Shown here: piece by piece, positions 57,205 to 64,000 of the stretch
How the letters are laid out: each line of letters opens with the position of its first letter
Numbering within the stretch: the first letter of the stretch is position 1
Made by a program: the position numbers and the translations under genes
Assembly: GCF_029338175.1 (NCBI RefSeq)
Contig: NZ_CP119862.1
Coordinates: 496,001-560,000, forward strand
Length of the DNA stretch: 64,000 nt
Direction of reading: 5' to 3'
Origin: Citrobacter enshiensis
GTDB taxonomy: Bacteria; Pseudomonadota; Gammaproteobacteria; Enterobacterales; Enterobacteriaceae
Notes under the pieces: generated by a model
What the model was told of the DNA's origin: nothing
What the model saw: only the letters and a program-made list of their open reading frames with translations
The model's database searches: none

Positions 57205-57627
57205 CTAAAAATCCGTGTTATTATCTTCAGTGCTCAATTCGTGCCAGAGGCTCGTTATTCCATCTTTACCACAAATAACAGCAGCATTGCGAAACTCAGC
57301 AGCTGTTAATTCTTCCCTTTCAAGCAGCATTTCTGCGGCGATCTGCATATTAGTTCCAGAAATTACTTCATAGTTATTTTTGGTTAGTGCAATTTGCGAT
57401 GCCTGACGGAATGGTGAACCTCCAAGCAAGTCACAAAGTAAGACGATACCATCGCCATTATCACAGGCATTACAGGCATCTTCCAGTTGGCTGGCCAGTT
57501 CCTCGGTAGATATCCCTTCCGGAAAATCAATGGCTTTACATTGTGTCTGCGAGCCAATCACTTGCTCAACTGCAGATAATAATCCTGTGGCAAACTTTCC
57601 ATGTCCTGTTATAACAATGCCTAACAT
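57205..57627 (-). CDS. PTS IIA, mannose family
   Basis: The 140-residue cytoplasmic domain carries the phosphorylated histidine at residue 9 (VITGHGKFATG) and the conserved DLLGGSPF loop. With it the cassette encodes a complete IIA-IIB-IIC-IID set, so it needs no AgaF from elsewhere. A strong AGGAG ribosome site precedes the start. It is the first gene after the 182-base gap behind kbaY. Confidence 0.9.
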   Translation of the reverse strand: MLGIVITGHGKFATGLLSAVEQVIGSQTQCKAIDFPEGISTEELASQLEDACNACDNGDGIVLLCDLLGGSPFRQASQIALTKNNYEVISGTNMQIAAEMLLEREELTAAEFRNAAVICGKDGITSLWHELSTEDNNTDF

Positions 57628-57809
57628 AGTGAATCTCCTGACTATTAATATAAAGTTTATTATTTTGTATTGCTGATATATTGTTGTATTTTAAATATTA
57701 CCTCATTTATGTGATTCTATAGTAACGGGAGAATATTTAAATTGATCACTTTCTCATTATTAAATAATGGCTGAGGTTTCTTTTTAATACATTGATGTTG
57801 CATATGTAT
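57628..57809 (-). promoter_or_regulatory. AT-rich gap between kbaY and the PTS cassette
   Basis: This 182-base gap is very AT-rich and is the largest gap inside the operon. On the minus strand TATAGAAT (within TTACTATAGAATCAC) could serve as a -10 element, but I see no convincing -35 box, no sigma-54 promoter and no AgaR-like operator. A second promoter here is possible but not shown. Confidence 0.35.
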
Positions 57810-59835
<2,026 letters not shown>

Positions 59836-59877
59836 AACGTTGTCCTTATGCGTTTTCACATTAGTCAGATAAAAGAG

Positions 59878-61011
59878 CTACAGAGTAATTGGCTGGCCGT
59901 TAACCCAGATTTGTTGCAACTGCAACTGACCATTCAGGTCATTCATGCTGGCGCGTTTGCCAACAGCCAGAGAACCCCGTTGACTTTCCATACCCAACAT
60001 CTTTGCTGGGTGCAGCGAAGCCATATGAATCGCCTGTGCATCGGGGATTTGCGCAAATTTCACCATGTTGCGCACTGCAGCATCCAGCGACAGGGTACTT
60101 CCTGCCAACCCACCGGATGCCGTGCGCACGACACCGCCATGCATTTCGACATTGTGTCCGCAGATTTCATATTTACCGTCAGGCATACCTGCTGCGCGCA
60201 TGGCATCGGTAATCAGTAATATTCTGTCTGCCGCGGTATTGCAGCACAGCTGCATCATTGCCGGATGGACATGGTGTCCGTCAGTAATCAGCTCTAGCCA
60301 GGAGCGTTTATCAAGCAGCCCCGCACCTACCATGCCTGGTTCTCTGTGGTGCAAACCCGTCATGCCATTGAAGCAATGCACCAGGCCGTCAGCACCTTCG
60401 TCAAAAGCATCGATTGTCTGTGCATAATTCGCTGCGCTATGGCCTAACATGACCCGTATGCCTCGCGCTTTCAGATATCGGATAGCGTCCAGTGCCCCGG
60501 GTTTTTCTGGGGCCAGTGCCACAATTCGTAGTGTTTGACGCGATATTGCGACTAACTCATCCAGCTCGCCCAGGTTAAGCTCGCGAAAAAGTTCTGCCGG
60601 ATGTGCTCCTTTATTCTGAGGAGTGAAATACGGGCCTTCCAGATAGCTGCCCAGAACTTCTGCTCCTGGCCCACCAGTTTCGCAGCGAAGCGCAATACGT
60701 TGCAGTGAACGGTGGATAGCATCGAGCGGCGCGGTAACGGTCGTAGGCAACCAGGCTCCAACACCTTCTTGCGCTTTATAGATCGACAGCTTGTGCAGCG
60801 CATCCGGGTCGTCATCCATAACATCTATGCCGTTGCCGCCATGAACATGAGTATCAATGTACGAAGGGCAGAGTAATTCCGCATCGCGCTGACTGATTCC
60901 CGTAGGAATAGGTTCAATGGCGGTGATAACGCCGTCTTCAATACGCAGTTGGTGGTCATCGAGCCAGCCCTCTTCAGTGAGCAGGCGTCTTGCGCGCAGT
61001 AGCATGGCCAT
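59878..61011 (-). CDS. agaA: N-acetylgalactosamine-6-phosphate deacetylase
   Basis: The 377-residue amidohydrolase of the NagA family has metal ligands in YIDTHVHGG (His55, His57), Glu125 in YLEGPYF, His191 in MLGHSAAN, His212 in VHCFNGM and the catalytic aspartate near 269 in LITDAM. All are intact, so this is a full-length enzyme, unlike the truncated agaA of E. coli K-12. It removes acetate from GalNAc-6-phosphate. Confidence 0.94.
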   Translation of the reverse strand: MAMLLRARRLLTEEGWLDDHQLRIEDGVITAIEPIPTGISQRDAELLCPSYIDTHVHGGNGIDVMDDDPDALHKLSIYKAQEGVGAWLPTTVTAPLDAIHRSLQRIALRCETGGPGAEVLGSYLEGPYFTPQNKGAHPAELFRELNLGELDELVAISRQTLRIVALAPEKPGALDAIRYLKARGIRVMLGHSAANYAQTIDAFDEGADGLVHCFNGMTGLHHREPGMVGAGLLDKRSWLELITDGHHVHPAMMQLCCNTAADRILLITDAMRAAGMPDGKYEICGHNVEMHGGVVRTASGGLAGSTLSLDAAVRNMVKFAQIPDAQAIHMASLHPAKMLGMESQRGSLAVGKRASMNDLNGQLQLQQIWVNGQPITL

Positions 61012-61044
61012 ATTTTTTCCTAATCCTCTGTCTGTGACGGGATG

Positions 61045-62322
61045 CTATTCCTGACAGGCTGCATGGTACTGTCGCAGGATGTCCTGGATATGGTCGATGA
61101 TGAGGTCTCGTGGAGCAGCCTTGAGAGCCCCCTCGCGGACTTTGACGTACTGCAGCGGTAAATATTGGCTAATGAGCGGCAGTGGAATTGGTTCGTCAGC
61201 CAGGTTGCGCACCAGACGGGCAAAAGCGTCATCAATGTGTTGATCCGGCCAGTAATAGCGGATGCGGTCGGAATAGCTGTAGCCGCGAGCAAACCGACGC
61301 GCATTGCCATCGCCGTGGTAGTGGCTTTGCCAGTACTCAGGGCGGTCAATCATCACGCTCTCAAGGACCTGACGTAGTCCGGAGCCTGCTTTTGCAGGGA
61401 GTAATTCTTCTTCAATGGCCGCCAGCGAGAAGAGAGCCTCGCGCAAAGCGAAGGTGAGAGCCGGTCCTACTTTCAGGATCGCAAAATGATCTTTCACCAA
61501 CTGGCGCAGCGACTGAGGTGTTTGATAGTCCGTTGAATGCGCTTCAAAGATCAGCGTGTCATACGCTTCTACCATCGCGCTGAGTGCTTCTGCTTTTTGC
61601 GACTGGTAGTCAATAACATGCGTGTGATCGAACTCGACGCCGGGTTGTACCACCAGCCCAATGATGCGGGGCCAGATGGAATTTAACCCTTGTTTTTCAA
61701 ATGCGTGGCGATGGGCTTCCAGTGTTGCGCGTGCCGCATCTGGTGTCGTGACTTCAAGTTCAGTGAGTGTCTCATGAGCGCCGCCGGGGACGGGGACTTC
61801 AGTACCGATGACATAAACCAGATCGGCTTCGCCAAAATGTTCGCGGCAGGTTTCTTCCGCGATCCTGGCGAGGCGTGCGGCGCGCTCCGCGACAATCTCG
61901 TCAGTCAACGGAACAGGATCGTTGGCACATGACATACTGCAATCAAGGTGGATCTTTTTGAATCCTGCGGCAACATAGCTTTTGATCAGCACATCTGCAT
62001 TATCCATGGCCTGATCGGCGGGGAGGTTTTGCCAGCGATTAGGGCCGAGATGATCGCCTCCCAGGATGAGCTGCGACTGTGGGAAGCCAAGTGAGTCGGC
62101 AAGCCGGCAAATAAAACCGCGAAAATCGGCGGGCGTCATCCCGGTGTAGCCACCGAACTGATCAACCTGGTTCGACGTAGCCTCTACCAACAACGGCGTC
62201 AGGTGTTGGTGGGCATAGCGTATTGCGGCTTCAAGCACCAGTGGATGTGCGGAACAAACGGCATAAATCCCGTTTGTTTTTCCCCGTTTATGCTGTTCCA
62301 CCATTTCTGTCAGATGTTTCAC
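61045..62322 (-). CDS. kbaZ: KbaZ, tagatose-bisphosphate aldolase non-catalytic subunit
   Basis: The 425-residue protein of the GatZ/KbaZ family is needed for full activity and stability of KbaY. Conserved stretches include [16 protein letters not shown] and [12 protein letters not shown]. It is the first gene of the leftward operon and is preceded by AgaR operators. Confidence 0.95.
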   Translation of the reverse strand: MKHLTEMVEQHKRGKTNGIYAVCSAHPLVLEAAIRYAHQHLTPLLVEATSNQVDQFGGYTGMTPADFRGFICRLADSLGFPQSQLILGGDHLGPNRWQNLPADQAMDNADVLIKSYVAAGFKKIHLDCSMSCANDPVPLTDEIVAERAARLARIAEETCREHFGEADLVYVIGTEVPVPGGAHETLTELEVTTPDAARATLEAHRHAFEKQGLNSIWPRIIGLVVQPGVEFDHTHVIDYQSQKAEALSAMVEAYDTLIFEAHSTDYQTPQSLRQLVKDHFAILKVGPALTFALREALFSLAAIEEELLPAKAGSGLRQVLESVMIDRPEYWQSHYHGDGNARRFARGYSYSDRIRYYWPDQHIDDAFARLVRNLADEPIPLPLISQYLPLQYVKVREGALKAAPRDLIIDHIQDILRQYHAACQE

Positions 62323-62353
62323 TTCCCTCTCCCGGTCAGATATCTATGACATT

Positions 62354-62377
62354 AATCTTTCGTTTTGTTTCGATTGA
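62354..62377 (+). promoter_or_regulatory. AgaR operator 1 (kbaZ side)
   Basis: AATCTTTCGTTTTGTTTCGA plus four bases matches the AgaR consensus WRMMTTTCRTTTYRTTTYNYTTKK at most positions. It lies 32 bases upstream of the kbaZ start. Confidence 0.7.
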
Positions 62378-62393
62378 TACTGCTTTATGGTGT

Positions 62394-62417
62394 CGTAAAA
62401 ATAAAACGAAAGATATT
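62394..62417 (-). promoter_or_regulatory. AgaR operator 2
   Basis: On the minus strand the site reads AATATCTTTCGTTTTATTTT and four more bases, sharing the TTTCGTTTTATTT core of the AgaR consensus. Confidence 0.55.
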
Positions 62418-62435
62418 GGTTTTTCGATCTGTTTC

Positions 62436-62459
62436 ACAAAAGAAACATAATGAAAGGTT
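62436..62459 (-). promoter_or_regulatory. AgaR operator 3
   Basis: On the minus strand AACCTTTCATTATGTTTCTT plus four bases fits the AgaR consensus with about one mismatch. Confidence 0.65.
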
Positions 62460-62531
62460 TCAGCGGTGTGTTGACGGGGGCATGGCAGGCTTATGGGACT
62501 TGCATTCCGCTAAAGGAAAGGCGTTAATAAG

Positions 62532-62555
62532 AAAAACGAAATGAAACGAAAGATT
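62532..62555 (-). promoter_or_regulatory. AgaR operator 4 (agaR side)
   Basis: On the minus strand AATCTTTCGTTTCATTTCGT plus four bases fits the AgaR consensus. It lies 16 bases upstream of the agaR start, consistent with autoregulation. Confidence 0.7.
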
Positions 62556-62571
62556 TACTAAAGGATTTTTT

Positions 62572-63381
62572 ATGAGTAATACCGACGCTTCTGCAGATAA
62601 GCGGGTAACGGGTACCAGCGAAAGGCGTGAGCAGATTATTCAGCGGTTGCGGCAGCAGGGAAGTGTGCAGGTAAACGATCTTTCAGCATTGTTCGGGGTT
62701 TCCACGGTCACAATCCGCAACGATCTGGCGTTTCTGGAAAAACAGGGAATTGCCGTTCGAGCTTACGGCGGCGCGCTGATTTGCGATAGTAATATGCCTG
62801 CCGCGGAACCTTCTGTTGAAGATAAAAGTTCGCTTAATACGGCGGTGAAACGCAGTATTGCCAGAGCGGCCGCGGAACTGATCAAACCCGGGCATCGCGT
62901 GATCCTTGACTCCGGTACTACCACCTGTGAAATTGCCCGCATGCTACGCCAGCATACCGATGTGATAGCGATGACCAACGGTATGAACGTTGCCAATGCG
63001 TTACTCGAAGCAGATGGGGTTGAACTGCTGATGACGGGCGGGCATTTGCGTCGTCAGTCGCTGTCGTTTTACGGCGATCAGGCGGAACAGTCGTTGCAAA
63101 ATTACCACTTTGATATGCTGTTTCTCGGCGTCGATGCGATCGATTTAGATCGCGGTGTCAGCACGCACAACGAAGATGAGGCCAGACTTAATCGCCGAAT
63201 GAGTGAAGTGGCGGAACGGATTATCGTCGTCACAGACTCCAGCAAATTTAACCGTTCCAGCCTGCACAAAATTATTGATATGCAGCGTATTGATATGATT
63301 ATTGTTGATGAAGGTATTCCCGTTGAGTGTCTGGAAGCATTACGGAAGATGGGTATTGATGTGATTCTGGTTGAGAATTAA
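62572..63381 (+). CDS. agaR: AgaR, DeoR-family repressor
   Basis: The 269-residue protein has an N-terminal DeoR helix-turn-helix ([19 protein letters not shown], about residues 36-54) and a C-terminal sugar-phosphate sensor domain with the motif [12 protein letters not shown]. AgaR represses the aga genes until the inducer, an amino-sugar phosphate, appears. It is divergent from kbaZ, with four operators in the 249-base gap. Confidence 0.94.
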   Translation: MSNTDASADKRVTGTSERREQIIQRLRQQGSVQVNDLSALFGVSTVTIRNDLAFLEKQGIAVRAYGGALICDSNMPAAEPSVEDKSSLNTAVKRSIARAAAELIKPGHRVILDSGTTTCEIARMLRQHTDVIAMTNGMNVANALLEADGVELLMTGGHLRRQSLSFYGDQAEQSLQNYHFDMLFLGVDAIDLDRGVSTHNEDEARLNRRMSEVAERIIVVTDSSKFNRSSLHKIIDMQRIDMIIVDEGIPVECLEALRKMGIDVILVEN

Positions 63382-63487
63382 AACTCCCTCTTGCACTGGA
63401 AGAGGCCTTTCGGGGCGCATTTGACAATATTTATCGTACCTCGCGCAACATTGTGGCCACGCTGGCAGTCGGAATGCACAGTGCGGG

Positions 63488-63516
63488 GTGACAAGGGCAC
63501 GCAAACCCTCTATACT
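63488..63516 (+). promoter_or_regulatory. Promoter of rnpB
   Basis: GTGACA (63488-63493) and TATACT (63511-63516) are spaced by 17 bases, with a GC-rich discriminator (TCGCGCC) before the RNA start at 63524. Confidence 0.75.
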
Positions 63517-63523
63517 TCGCGCC

Positions 63524-63904
<381 letters not shown>

Positions 63905-63907
63905 CTT

Positions 63908-63938
63908 AAAGAACCCCGCTTCGGCGGGGTTTTTGCTT
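63908..63938 (+). terminator. Terminator after rnpB
   Basis: The hairpin AACCCCGC/GCGGGGTT with a T-run directly follows the mature RNA 3' end. Confidence 0.92.
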
Positions 63939-63952
63939 TTACGGGGCAGGAA

Positions 63953-64000
63953 AGATGAATGACTGCTCACGACGCTATACCCAAAAGAAAGCGGCTTATC
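63953..64000 (+). repeat. Partial repeat of the rnpB 3' end
   Basis: GATGAATGACTGCTCACGAC (63954 onward), ending in GCGGCTTATC at the window edge, repeats the rnpB 3' segment GATGAATGACTGTCCACGAC at 63857 and its CCGGCTTATC, with a diverged middle. E. coli has tandem copies of the rnpB 3' end and terminator at this place. The repeat is cut by the window edge. Confidence 0.8.

Overview
The window is chromosomal DNA from a member of the Enterobacteriaceae. Almost every protein can be matched, from memory of the families, to the Escherichia coli or Salmonella gene at the same place in the conserved yrbL-rpoN-mla-murA-ftsH-nusA-infB-pnp-deaD-lpoA-rsmI-aga-rnpB segment. Protein sizes, overlaps and terminators agree with that map. 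The missing yhbX, yhbO, yraQ and yra fimbrial genes and the unusual aga operon argue against E. coli K-12 itself. A Citrobacter-like genus is my best guess, but the sequence alone does not settle it.

Layout. 1-157 holds the tail of an unrecognised gene. 268-9173 is leftward: yrbG-kdsD-kdsC-lptC-lptA-lptB-rpoN-hpf-ptsN-rapZ-npr, then yrbL. This joins Kdo and LPS transport genes to sigma-54 and the nitrogen PTS. 9386-14191 is rightward: mlaFEDCB (phospholipid transport), ibaG and murA. 14251-15735 carries sfsB and ispB leftward. 15993-18862 carries rplU-rpmA-yhbE-obgE. dacB (leftward) and greA follow, then yhbY (leftward), rlmE-ftsH, folP-glmM, secG and tRNA-Leu(GAG). argG is leftward. tRNA-fMet starts the rimP-nusA-infB-rbfA-truB-rpsO-pnp-nlpI-yrbN-deaD transcription and translation cluster (29192-41574), and mtr follows.

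43057-46770 holds yhbW and the anaerobic ubiquinone genes ubiV-ubiU, divergent from ubiT. Small accessory genes come next (yhbS, yhbQ, yhbP, yraR), then dolP-diaA-yraN-lpoA leftward and rsmI rightward.

53402-63381 is the amino-sugar locus. agaR is divergent from a ten-gene leftward operon: kbaZ-agaA-agaS-kbaY, then a visibly AT-rich block encoding one complete mannose-family PTS (IIA, IIB, IIC, IID), a SIS-domain protein and a CutC-family protein. The first four genes are classical N-acetylgalactosamine/galactosamine catabolism. The last six differ from the agaBCDI/agaVWEF sets I know and look like a replaced cassette that changes or extends the substrate. Four AgaR-like operators lie in the kbaZ-agaR gap. 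The window ends with rnpB (RNase P RNA) and the start of a repeat of its 3' end.

The most interesting parts are the variant aga operon with its SIS and CutC genes, and an 18-base copy of a tRNA-Leu 3' end in the metY leader, which together with leuU brackets argG in direct orientation. No insertion sequence, prophage, CRISPR array or integron was seen.
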